NCBI RefSeq assembly: GCF_015291725.1 | Contig: NZ_CP030038.1 | Location: forward strand, 6,127,001 to 6,191,000 | Reading direction: 5' to 3' | From: Bradyrhizobium sp. CCBAU 51765 | GTDB taxonomy: Bacteria > Pseudomonadota > Alphaproteobacteria > Rhizobiales > Xanthobacteraceae | Length of the DNA: 64,000 bases | Part shown: piece after piece, positions 51,050 to 58,904 of the stretch | How the letters are laid out: each line of letters opens with the position of its first letter | Position numbering within the stretch: the first letter of the stretch is position 1 | The notes under the pieces: generated by a model | What the model was told of the DNA's origin: nothing | Database searches by the model: none | What the model saw: only the letters and a program-made list of their open reading frames with translations | Program-made: the position numbers and the translations under genes

Positions 51050-53470
51050 ATGGACGCATCGGGCTACATTCGCTGGTTCAGGGACATACGTCTCGCCGAC
51101 GTGCCGCTGGTCGGAGGCAAGACCGCATCCCTGGGCGAATTGTATTCGGCGCTGACGCCGGAAGGCGTCAAGGTCCCGAACGGCTTTGCGCTGACCGCGG
51201 CCGCATATCGGGACGCCCTGACCGAGGCGGGCGCATGGGACAAGCTCGGCCGGCTCCTCGCCGGGCTGGACAAGCGGCGGATCGCCGATCTTGCCCGCCG
51301 CGCCGCCGCCGCGCGCGCGATCGTCTACGCGGCGACCGACCGGGAGGATCTGCGCGATCAGGTCAGGCAGGCGTATCGGCAGCTGGAGCAGGAATACGGC
51401 CGCAACGTCGCGGTCGCGGTCCGCAGCTCGGCCACGGCCGAGGACCTTCCGACCGCAAGCTTTGCCGGTCAGCACGACAGCTTTCTCAACATCCGGGGTG
51501 CAGACGGACTGATGGAGGCCTGCCGCCGCTGCTTTGCTTCACTGTTCACGGATCGTGCGATCTCCTATCGGATCGACAATGGCTTCGATCACTTCAAGGT
51601 CGCGCTGTCGGTTGCCGTGATGAAGATGGTCCGCTCGGATCTCGCGGCAAGCGGCGTCACCTTCACGCTCGATACCGAGACCGGCTTTCGCGACGTCGTA
51701 TTCGTGACCGGAGTCTACGGACTCGGCGAGAATATCGTGCAGGGTGTCGTCGACCCCGATGAATTCTACGTTCACAAGCCGACGTTCAACGCCGGTTTTC
51801 GCGCGGTTCTGTCGCGCCGCCTGGGATCCAAGGCAAAGCGGATGGTCTACGGCCGCGGGCACAACACGACCCGGAACGTGGCAACGCCGGCGAATGCGCG
51901 CCGGCAATTCTGCATCAATGACGACGAAGTCCTGACGCTGGCCGAATGCGCGATGCTCGTCGAGAAGCATTACTCGCAAAAGTCAGGCAAGCCGACCCCG
52001 ATGGACGTGGAATGGGCCAAGGACGGCAAGGACGGCTCGCTCTACATCATCCAGGCCCGGCCCGAGACGGTCGCCTCGCGGCGGAAGCCGGAGGCACTCG
52101 AGAGCTATTTCCTGAAATCGTCCGGGACGGCGCTGGCCGAAGGCCGCGCCGTCGGGGAAAAGATCGCCGCAGGGCGCATCCGGCTGATCAGGAGCGACCG
52201 GGATCTCCAGAAATTCCGTCCGGGCGAGGTGCTTGTCGCGACGGCGACGCGCCCGGACTGGGAGCCCGTCATGAAGCTCGCCGCCGCGATCGTGACCGAT
52301 CATGGCGGCCGGACCTGCCATGCCGCCATCGTCGCACGCGAGCTCGGAGTGCCCGCTGTGGTCGGAACGGGCGGTTTCAGCAAGAGGGCGAAGACCGGCA
52401 CGGCTGTGACGGTGTCCTGCGCGGAAGGTGACATCGGTCACGTCTTCGAGGGCACCCTGCCTTACGACGTCGAACGGACCGCGACCGAAAGCGTGCAGAA
52501 GCCGCGTACCGAAATCATGGTGAACCTCGGCAATCCCGAGGTCGCGTTCAAGACCGCATCCCTGCCGAGCGATGGCGTCGGCCTCGCCCGTATGGAATTC
52601 ATCATCAACCAGCATATCGGAATCCATCCGATGGCGCTGGCCTGCCCCGACAAGGTGACTTCAGTGCGGGACCGGCGGAAGATCGAGCTGCTGACCGCAC
52701 GCCACAAGCAGCCGTCCGAATTCTTCGTCGAGCGGCTTTCGGAGGGCGTCGGCACCATCGCCGCCGCGTTCTATCCCCGGCCGGTGATCGTGCGCCTGTC
52801 CGATTTCAAGACCAATGAATATGCGAACCTTCTCGGCGGCGCCGATTTCGAGCCTCGCGAGGAGAACCCGATGCTCGGCTTTCGGGGCGCAGCGCGCTAC
52901 GCGCACCCCGCTTATGCGCAGGGGTTTGAGCTCGAATGCGCTGCATTGAAGCGGGTGCGCGAGGCGATGGGCCTCACCAATCTCAAGATCATGATTCCGT
53001 TCTGCCGGCGTGTCGAGGAGGCGCGCAAGGTCATTGCAGCCATGGCAAGTCATGGCCTCAAGCGGGGCGAGAGCGGCCTGGAGATATTCATGATGTGCGA
53101 GATCCCGAACAACGTCATCCTGATCGACCAGTTCGCGCAATTGTTCGACGGCTTCTCCATCGGCTCCAATGATCTCACCCAGCTGACGCTCGGCGTCGAC
53201 CGGGACTCCGAGATCGTCGCCTTCGACTTCGACGAACGCGATCCCGGCATGCTGCAAATGCTGTCGATGGCCGTGCTCGGCGCCAGGCGCAACCGGCGCC
53301 ACGTCGGCATCTGTGGCGAGGCTCCCGCCAACTATCCGGAGATCGCGAAGTATCTGGCTGAGCTCGGGATCGACTCGATCAGCGTGAATCCGTCGAGCGT
53401 GTTGCGGACCATCGAGATCGTCCGCACCGCGGAGCGCGACAGTGGGGAAGGCCGGCGGGCTGCGGGCTAA
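51050..53470 (+). CDS. ppsA: Phosphoenolpyruvate synthase
   Basis: This 806-residue enzyme has the N-terminal ATP-grasp domain (AVAVRSSATAEDLPTASFAG), the phosphohistidine domain with His424 in TDHGGRTCHAAIVARE, and the PEP-binding TIM barrel with Cys755 in HVGICGEAPANYPE. It converts pyruvate and ATP to PEP, AMP and phosphate. ATG 51050 is chosen because the upstream extension has no family similarity. It is divergent from the SbmA/YddA-like gene. Under low oxygen its partner activities would be pyruvate recycling or storage (inference). Confidence 0.95.
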   Translation: MDASGYIRWFRDIRLADVPLVGGKTASLGELYSALTPEGVKVPNGFALTAAAYRDALTEAGAWDKLGRLLAGLDKRRIADLARRAAAARAIVYAATDREDLRDQVRQAYRQLEQEYGRNVAVAVRSSATAEDLPTASFAGQHDSFLNIRGADGLMEACRRCFASLFTDRAISYRIDNGFDHFKVALSVAVMKMVRSDLAASGVTFTLDTETGFRDVVFVTGVYGLGENIVQGVVDPDEFYVHKPTFNAGFRAVLSRRLGSKAKRMVYGRGHNTTRNVATPANARRQFCINDDEVLTLAECAMLVEKHYSQKSGKPTPMDVEWAKDGKDGSLYIIQARPETVASRRKPEALESYFLKSSGTALAEGRAVGEKIAAGRIRLIRSDRDLQKFRPGEVLVATATRPDWEPVMKLAAAIVTDHGGRTCHAAIVARELGVPAVVGTGGFSKRAKTGTAVTVSCAEGDIGHVFEGTLPYDVERTATESVQKPRTEIMVNLGNPEVAFKTASLPSDGVGLARMEFIINQHIGIHPMALACPDKVTSVRDRRKIELLTARHKQPSEFFVERLSEGVGTIAAAFYPRPVIVRLSDFKTNEYANLLGGADFEPREENPMLGFRGAARYAHPAYAQGFELECAALKRVREAMGLTNLKIMIPFCRRVEEARKVIAAMASHGLKRGESGLEIFMMCEIPNNVILIDQFAQLFDGFSIGSNDLTQLTLGVDRDSEIVAFDFDERDPGMLQMLSMAVLGARRNRRHVGICGEAPANYPEIAKYLAELGIDSISVNPSSVLRTIEIVRTAERDSGEGRRAAG

Positions 53471-53592
53471 AGCGCGATGAGTTTAGGACGAGCCGTCACT
53501 GCGCCTTGGGTTACTGTTTGCGCATGATCTCCGCGCAAACGCGTTCCGCGCTTGTCGCGCAGGAAAACCGCTGCGCGCTTCTCCGGGTCATG
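53471..53592. repeat. Intergenic repeat (CGCGATGAG...GGGTCATG type)
   Basis: The block starts AGCGCGATGAGTTTAGGACG and ends AAAACCGCTGCGC with CTCCGGGTCATG, the layout of a repeat family frequent in Bradyrhizobium-like genomes. It holds a central CATGATCTCCGCG and lies directly after ppsA, reaching into the end of the next gene. Confidence 0.65.
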
Positions 53593-53788
53593 GTTCAGGG
53601 CGTTTGTTCCTGCGATGTACGCCAAGCGCCTGGCGCACCTCGTCGTCCTCGAGGGCATCCCTGATCGCGCGGTCGGCCGGCCTGGTCTCCAGGACCGGTG
53701 CGTCGACCGGCGCGTCCCGATCAAGTGCGGGCACCTCCGCCTTTCGCTCGGCTACGCTCTTCTTCGCCGCCTGGCCATCCTTGTCCAT
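53588..53788 (-). CDS. Small hypothetical protein, 66 aa
   Basis: The protein is charged and soluble (MDKDGQAAKKSVAERKAEVP, then VLETRPADRAIRDALEDDE), ending in Arg-rich HRRNKRPEP. GGGAGAG precedes the ATG. It lies 25 bases after the universal stress protein on the same strand and is probably co-transcribed with it. Function unknown. Confidence 0.7.
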   Translation of the reverse strand: MDKDGQAAKKSVAERKAEVPALDRDAPVDAPVLETRPADRAIRDALEDDEVRQALGVHRRNKRPEP

Positions 53789-53813
53789 TGCACACTCTCC
53801 CGGGACGTGGACG

Positions 53814-54635
53814 TCAGTGCGACATCAGCAGGCAGACCGGAGCGTGCCGCAGAAGGCTCTGCGTCATGCCGCCGAAGACCCACTCGCCCAACCGGCTGTG
53901 CCCGTAGCCTCCGGTCACGATGAGGTCGGCGCCGACATCGGCGGCCAGCCGAACGAGGTAGCCCGCGTCAGGCTCCGCCGTATGCACGCGCACCTCGTGC
54001 TGGCAGCTCACGCCGTGACGCTGAAGATATCTGGTCACGTCCCGCACCCGGTCTCGCGCCGCATCCTGTTCGCTCGACGTGCAGATTTCGGCGACCGTGA
54101 CCTGCGAAGCGCGGGTCAGGAACGGCAGCGCGTCCCGAACGGCCAGGCGCGACTCCCGGGCATCCTTCCAGCCGACCACGATCCGATCGCCCGAAAATCG
54201 GGTGACGCCGTCCGGCACCGAGAGGATCGGACGGCCCAGCCGCAACATCGCTCCCGCCGCATCGAGGTGACGGGAGTAATTCGGCTTCAGCTGGCTGCGC
54301 CGCACCACGACGAGGTCCGCCGCCCTGGACTGCTCGACCAGGAACTCGGTCGGAAAGCCGATCGTCCAGCGCCATTCCACCTTTTCACTCGGCAGGCGAA
54401 CGATGCGCCTGAACCACGCCTCCTTGTCCGACAGCGTTGCGCGAATGCGCTTGAGATCCTCCTCAGTCGTCTGTTCGATGATCACGCCTTCGGCGACGAA
54501 CGGTGGATCCATTGCGACGGCCGAGACGCCGAGCAAGGCGGCCTCAAAGCCGCTCGCGACCGCCTCGGCCACGGCAATCTGCCCTTCGTCCTGCTGCTCG
54601 GAATCGACGTAGACCATGACGCTGGCAAGAGACAT
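53814..54635 (-). CDS. Universal stress protein, tandem Usp domain
   Basis: The 273-residue protein has two Usp folds: a degenerate N-terminal half and a C-terminal half with the nucleotide motif TGGYGHSRLGEWVFGGMTQS (G-x2-G-x9-G-S/T type), ending APVCLLMSH. Such proteins help cells survive energy limitation and low oxygen. A FixK-type box lies about 62 bases upstream and a second one serves the divergent CBS-BON gene. Confidence 0.92.
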   Translation of the reverse strand: MSLASVMVYVDSEQQDEGQIAVAEAVASGFEAALLGVSAVAMDPPFVAEGVIIEQTTEEDLKRIRATLSDKEAWFRRIVRLPSEKVEWRWTIGFPTEFLVEQSRAADLVVVRRSQLKPNYSRHLDAAGAMLRLGRPILSVPDGVTRFSGDRIVVGWKDARESRLAVRDALPFLTRASQVTVAEICTSSEQDAARDRVRDVTRYLQRHGVSCQHEVRVHTAEPDAGYLVRLAADVGADLIVTGGYGHSRLGEWVFGGMTQSLLRHAPVCLLMSH

Positions 54636-54690
54636 GTCGTTGCTCCATTACCTGAATGGGACCCTTATCTCGCGTTTCCCGATGGTCCCG

Positions 54691-54704
54691 TTGACGCAAA
54701 TCAA
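54691..54704. promoter_or_regulatory. FixK/FNR-type box upstream of usp
   Basis: TTGACGCAAATCAA is centred about 62 bases from the usp start (54635). It lies 32 bases from the second box, which faces the other gene. Confidence 0.75.
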
Positions 54705-54722
54705 GCGGTCCGGCCGCGCTCC

Positions 54723-54736
54723 TTGATCCGGATCAA
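54723..54736. promoter_or_regulatory. FixK/FNR-type box upstream of CBS-BON gene
   Basis: TTGATCCGGATCAA is a perfect 14-bp palindrome, centred about 59 bases before ATG 54789. It is the best match to the full FNR consensus in the window. Confidence 0.85.
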
Positions 54737-54788
54737 TCCGGCTGGCCCAAGAGGCGGCAAGATGCGGAAATCAACACGGAGGCCAGCC

Positions 54789-55475
54789 ATGCAAGCACAG
54801 GACGTGATGATCGCCCCGGTGGTGACCGTCGGCGGAAATGCAACCGTTCGCGACGTCGCCAAGATCCTGCTCGAGCGCCGCATCAGCGCAGTGCCGGTCG
54901 TCGATGCCGACAACAAGATCCTCGGGATCGTGACCGAAGGCGACCTGATGCATCGAGCCGAATCCGGCACCGAGCGCCACTATGCCTGGTGGCTTCGCCT
55001 CCTGACCGGCGACGCGCAAATGGCGACTGACTACGTCAAGTCGCATGCGGTCAAGGTCGGAGATATCATGACCCGCGAGGTCGTGACTGCCAGCCCTGAA
55101 ACGCCGCTGAGCGACATCGCCATGCTGCTCGAGGAGCGCCAGATCAAGCGTGTGCCGATCGTCAACAAGCAGGGCCAGCTCGTCGGGATCGTCAGCCGGG
55201 CCAATCTGCTGCAGGCTATCGCGAGCGCGCGGCCGAAGCTGGAGATTTCACTTTCCGATGCGACCATCAGAAGGAAGTTCCTTGAAGAGCTCAAGAAGCA
55301 GCCTTGGGCGCATACGTTCAACCTGAACGCAACCGTCCAGAACGGCATCATCGACATCTGGGGCTTCGCGCCATCTGCGGCCGAACGCACAGCCATCCGC
55401 GTAGCGGCCGAGGCGATCCCGGGCGTCGTGCTGGTGAATGACCACCTGCTCGAAACTCCGGTCTTCGTTTACTGA
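54789..55475 (+). CDS. CBS-BON domain protein
   Basis: The 228-residue protein has two CBS domains (RRISAVPVVDADNKILGIVT and IKRVPIVNKQGQLVGIVSRA) and a BON domain (NGIIDIWGFAPSAAERTAIR). It differs more from the other two copies (start MQAQDVM) and has its own box. Divergent from usp. CBS pairs usually bind AMP, ATP or similar ligands and switch a partner; the partner is unknown. Confidence 0.92.
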   Translation: MQAQDVMIAPVVTVGGNATVRDVAKILLERRISAVPVVDADNKILGIVTEGDLMHRAESGTERHYAWWLRLLTGDAQMATDYVKSHAVKVGDIMTREVVTASPETPLSDIAMLLEERQIKRVPIVNKQGQLVGIVSRANLLQAIASARPKLEISLSDATIRRKFLEELKKQPWAHTFNLNATVQNGIIDIWGFAPSAAERTAIRVAAEAIPGVVLVNDHLLETPVFVY

Positions 55476-55522
55476 CGCAGGCCGGATCGCGTGCTCCGGC
55501 TCCGAGGCGACCTTGATGGCGA

Positions 55523-57277
55523 TCAAGAGGCCCGCACCCGCCACAGCGTCGCGGCAAGCAGGAGATAGGCGGCGCAAGTCCATATCGCCTGCCAGTTCGC
55601 CGGCCCCTCGTTGAACCCTACGTAGACCGCCGCTCCGACAAACACGCCCGCAAACAACGTCTCCGCCACAGGACGGCTTCCCTTCCCGGGCGGATTGAGC
55701 AGCGTCACGGCCGCGAGCGGTAACGCCGCCATGGTGAGAGCCGCAAAAGGAAAGTCGATAAAGCGCGGGTCGAACACAAGCCCGAGCGCGGTGGCCGTAC
55801 CGATCACGGCCGTTCCGATCAGGGCCAACCCGTGCATGGTCACGAGCATCGACTCCGTCCGATAGCCTTTGGGGCCGAGCAATTCCTGACAACTGGGCAG
55901 TGGGCGCCCCCATATCAGGGCGTTGGCGCCGAGCACCGGCGAAACCGTGGCGGCCACCAGCAGAGAGCTCCACAAGAGCCAGCCACCCATTCCGATACTT
56001 TCAAAGAACACCTTCTGGGCGGCCACGCCAAACAGGATTCCGGCTGTGGTCGCCGATATTGCGACCCCAAACCATGAAGCCAGGCCAGCGCGCCCGGGCT
56101 TACGACGCGAGGTCAACCACGCCGCGCCGAAGACCAGCGTCGCCAGCGCAATTCCACTGCACATTTGCAGCTTCCAGAGCGGAAAGTTGCTGACGGGGAT
56201 GCCGGCAGGATATTTGAGCACGCGCTCCTCGCCTCCGAACAGGCCCCATGATCCGCCGACCGTGCCCTCGATCTCCCGCTTCCAGGATTCGTCATAGGCC
56301 TCGAACAGGTTGACGCGGAAATGCTCGCGTCGGGCAAGGTCGAGGACCTCCGAGACCACCCGAGCCTGATTGACAGGGGACGGCAACGCCGATTCCCGCA
56401 TCCGTCCCTGGCTCGGCCAACCTATTTCTCCGATCAGGATTTCCTTACCCGGAAAAGCCGCCGCGACCTGTCGGCGTATTGCGTCAGCGTGCGCAACAGC
56501 GGATTCCGCCGGGATCGGCACGTTCTCCCAATAGGGCAGGATATGAATCGTGACGAAATCGACGACATCATAGAGCTCACGATTGCTCAGCCAGAATTCC
56601 CAGACGTCGGCATAGGTCACGGGGACACTGACCTGCGCCTTCACCGAGCGGATCGTGTCGGCGAGATCGGATACAGTTATGTCCTTGCGCAGCAGCGTCT
56701 CGTTTCCGACCACGAGCGCGATCACGGTCTCGGGATATTCCCTGGCGAGGCGTACCGCCGTCGAAATCTGCGTTCGGTTCTTCTGCTGGTCCTTGTCGAG
56801 GAAAATGCCCTGGATGACCTTCAGGCCCGCTTTGGCCGCAAGTTCGGGGATCTGGTCGAGACCAAGATCGTTCGCATAGGTACGGATGCAGTCGGTTATC
56901 TCCGCCAGCTGGGCAAGATCCTCCGCGATCTGCTCACGCGATACCTGCGTCGCAGGCGAAAGCGACGTCTGATGGTTGCGGAATGGAGCGTATGAGATGC
57001 ACTGGACCTTGTCGTTCGGATCGATGGGTGCGCGCACCAGATGGACTGGAGTCCCCAACCACCACCACACGCCGGCGATGGCGCCCAGCGATATCAGGAA
57101 GAGCGCGAGCGAAACGCGGACAGCGTCCCGCGGTCTTCCGGCAGGCGCGACGTGACTGGCTTCCTCGCTTGGCGAGAACAACAGCCTGGAGAACCAGCTT
57201 GCTTTCCGAGGATAGACCAACTGATCACACGTGAGGTGCCGCTTTTCACCTGCCGCGATGTCGCGGACGCGCCACAT
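55523..57277 (-). CDS. Membrane-bound GH17-like beta-glucan-active protein
   Basis: The 584-residue protein has one N-terminal helix (about 55-73), a GH17-like periplasmic domain (90-370) with likely acid/base Glu in LVVGNETLLRKD and nucleophile Glu in ILIGEIGWPSQGR, and about seven to eight C-terminal helices. GH17 proteins of rhizobia remodel beta-1,3-glucans (transglycosylation rather than hydrolysis in characterised cases). It may act in cyclic beta-glucan or exopolysaccharide assembly. No FixK-type box is seen upstream; it may be read through from the envelope operon, 261 bases away. Confidence 0.8.
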   Translation of the reverse strand: MWRVRDIAAGEKRHLTCDQLVYPRKASWFSRLLFSPSEEASHVAPAGRPRDAVRVSLALFLISLGAIAGVWWWLGTPVHLVRAPIDPNDKVQCISYAPFRNHQTSLSPATQVSREQIAEDLAQLAEITDCIRTYANDLGLDQIPELAAKAGLKVIQGIFLDKDQQKNRTQISTAVRLAREYPETVIALVVGNETLLRKDITVSDLADTIRSVKAQVSVPVTYADVWEFWLSNRELYDVVDFVTIHILPYWENVPIPAESAVAHADAIRRQVAAAFPGKEILIGEIGWPSQGRMRESALPSPVNQARVVSEVLDLARREHFRVNLFEAYDESWKREIEGTVGGSWGLFGGEERVLKYPAGIPVSNFPLWKLQMCSGIALATLVFGAAWLTSRRKPGRAGLASWFGVAISATTAGILFGVAAQKVFFESIGMGGWLLWSSLLVAATVSPVLGANALIWGRPLPSCQELLGPKGYRTESMLVTMHGLALIGTAVIGTATALGLVFDPRFIDFPFAALTMAALPLAAVTLLNPPGKGSRPVAETLFAGVFVGAAVYVGFNEGPANWQAIWTCAAYLLLAATLWRVRAS

Positions 57278-57401
57278 TGCTTCAAGTGCGCGCCTGCGAT
57301 CGCGACTGCATGAGAAGCAAGGGGATCATGCAATTGAACTTGTTCGACGGTCGCTCCCGAAGGAATTATAGGATCGCTCACGTTTCCACAAGCCGGTTCG
57401 T

Positions 57402-57529
57402 TCATGCCAATTCCGGTGCGGCGACGCGCGGCCCGTCATGGATGGGCCCATACGGTGCATAGTAAGGTCCCAAGGATAGTAGACCGGGGCCGGATCGTAT
57501 GGATATGGGCCCCCATAAGGCCCTCGCAC
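57402..57529 (-). pseudogene. Frameshifted Pro/Tyr/Gly-rich small frame
   Basis: Directly after the next gene's stop a GTG at 57529 with GGAG upstream opens RGPYGGPYPYDPAPVYYPW. The frame then changes, and the other frame continues GPYYAPYGPIHDGPRVAAPE to a TGA at 57404-57402. One extra G in TTGGGACC would join them into a single 42-residue Pro/Tyr-rich protein. Either a natural frameshift in a decaying gene or a base-call error in a G-run. Function unknown. Confidence 0.45.
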
Positions 57530-57538
57530 GGCGGCTCC

Positions 57539-58006
57539 TCATCTCAGCGAGATCGTGATGCGGCTGAGATTGGCGGCGAATTCCACCCCAGCCTTGGGTC
57601 CCTGCAGCACCATCGTGACGCCCTTGTCGTTCCGGAGATGGACGCCATTGACGCCGCCGACCAGAGCGGCGCCGCCACCGACAGAACTGTAAGTGCCGGC
57701 GAAGTCGCCGATGTGGCGAATTCCTGACGCCCAGCCATCGAGCCGACCGACCGTCGCGCCGGCGGTGATGCCCAGGCTGACGCCAGTCATGCGGAACGGA
57801 TAGTTGCGGCCCCGATAGGTCAGAACGCCGCTGCCGGCACCACCACCGACCAGCAGGCCCGCCTTCACGATCTTGACCCGCACCTGGCCGGATGCCTGGG
57901 CAAGCGAAGGCGTCACCGGCACTGAAACTGCCAGCAGCGCCAGCGCCGCCAGGCGAATGACGAACGCCCGCCGTGCAGGGCGCATATCGTCAAGGCCTCG
58001 CAGCAT
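57539..58006 (-). CDS. Secreted Gly-rich hypothetical protein, 155 aa
   Basis: It has a signal peptide (RLAALALLAVSVPVTPSLAQA) and a glycine-rich mature part with GGGAGSGVLTYRGRNYPFRM and the later GGGAALVGGVNGVHLRND. I do not recognise a named family. It is the last complete gene of an operon with DUF3300 and DUF2950 proteins; the start overlaps the DUF2950 stop by 17 bases, and MRPARR at 57985 is an alternative start. Confidence 0.75.
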   Translation of the reverse strand: MLRGLDDMRPARRAFVIRLAALALLAVSVPVTPSLAQASGQVRVKIVKAGLLVGGGAGSGVLTYRGRNYPFRMTGVSLGITAGATVGRLDGWASGIRHIGDFAGTYSSVGGGAALVGGVNGVHLRNDKGVTMVLQGPKAGVEFAANLSRITISLR

Positions 58007-58904
58007 CGACTTTCTTCCAGGTCTGGTCGGGATCGAACAGCGTGGTGCGCTGCGCGACGAACTCCGTCCGCCTGCCGAGGTCCTTCTGGTAGACGGTGCC
58101 GGCGTGATTGACCAGGAAGGTCATGACGCCGGAATTTCCGTACTCCGCGGGCCAGGCGATCAACGCGAAGCCACCGATCATCTTGCCCTTGACCACGTAG
58201 TTGAGCGCGCCGCCCGGTGCATCAGACCCCTGCCCTCTGAGGATACGGAAGTAATAGCCGTGATACGGAGCCGGCCTGTCACCAGCCTTGTAGCCTTCGG
58301 CCGAGGCCTGTGCCGCCAGCGCGCCGAGCGGGCTCGGGTCGCTGTCGTCCCACCAGAACAACCCATCCTTCTTGCCGGCCGTGGAGACAATGCGTTGCGC
58401 GTAGACGCCTGCGCCCTCGCCGCGATCCTTGTCGGCATATTCGTTCTGGGCATCGACATAGGCGAGACAAGTCTGGATCGCATCGAGCTCGTTGCGGCCG
58501 ATACGGCGACGAAGCACCTCAATGCGCCCCTCGTCGGTGTCGAACTCCCAGCCCGTTCTGGTGTTGACGAGCGGAATCGGGAACGGGAAGTCCTCGGGTC
58601 CGAGCATCAGCGTGGCCTTCTTGTTGCCCTCCGCCTTGATCGCATGCCTGGCATCATACATGGAGACGAAGCGTGCACGGATATCGGCATCGGCGACCTC
58701 GTCTCCGGACGAGACGATGTCGGCCGCCGATCTGCCGAGGACCTTCAGGATCTCACGCGGACCGCTCTTGACCGCGGCGGCGAGCGCGGACCCCGCCTCC
58801 TCGGGCGTCCGGTAGGATTGCTGTGCCAGGCTCGCGGTGCACATCAGCGCGAGCGCCATGACGCCCGGCAAAACAGCGCGACGACAAGATTTCAGACCGA
58901 TCAT
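57990..58904 (-). CDS. DUF2950 family exported protein
   Basis: The 304-residue protein has a signal peptide (VLPGVMALALMCTASLAQQ) and the DUF2950 layout: TPEEAGSALAAAVKSG near the N-terminus, WEFDTDEGRIEVLRRRIGRN, YHGYYFRILRGQG, and WPAEYGNSGVMTFLVN with a final DLGRRT segment. DUF2950 genes usually sit next to DUF3300 genes, as here. Function unknown; likely periplasmic or surface. Confidence 0.9.
   Translation of the reverse strand: MIGLKSCRRAVLPGVMALALMCTASLAQQSYRTPEEAGSALAAAVKSGPREILKVLGRSAADIVSSGDEVADADIRARFVSMYDARHAIKAEGNKKATLMLGPEDFPFPIPLVNTRTGWEFDTDEGRIEVLRRRIGRNELDAIQTCLAYVDAQNEYADKDRGEGAGVYAQRIVSTAGKKDGLFWWDDSDPSPLGALAAQASAEGYKAGDRPAPYHGYYFRILRGQGSDAPGGALNYVVKGKMIGGFALIAWPAEYGNSGVMTFLVNHAGTVYQKDLGRRTEFVAQRTTLFDPDQTWKKVDAARP

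Noticed and set aside
53467..53724. An 85-codon minus-strand frame after ppsA
   Set aside because: It overlaps the intergenic repeat and the better-supported 66-codon gene; composition is unlike a protein.
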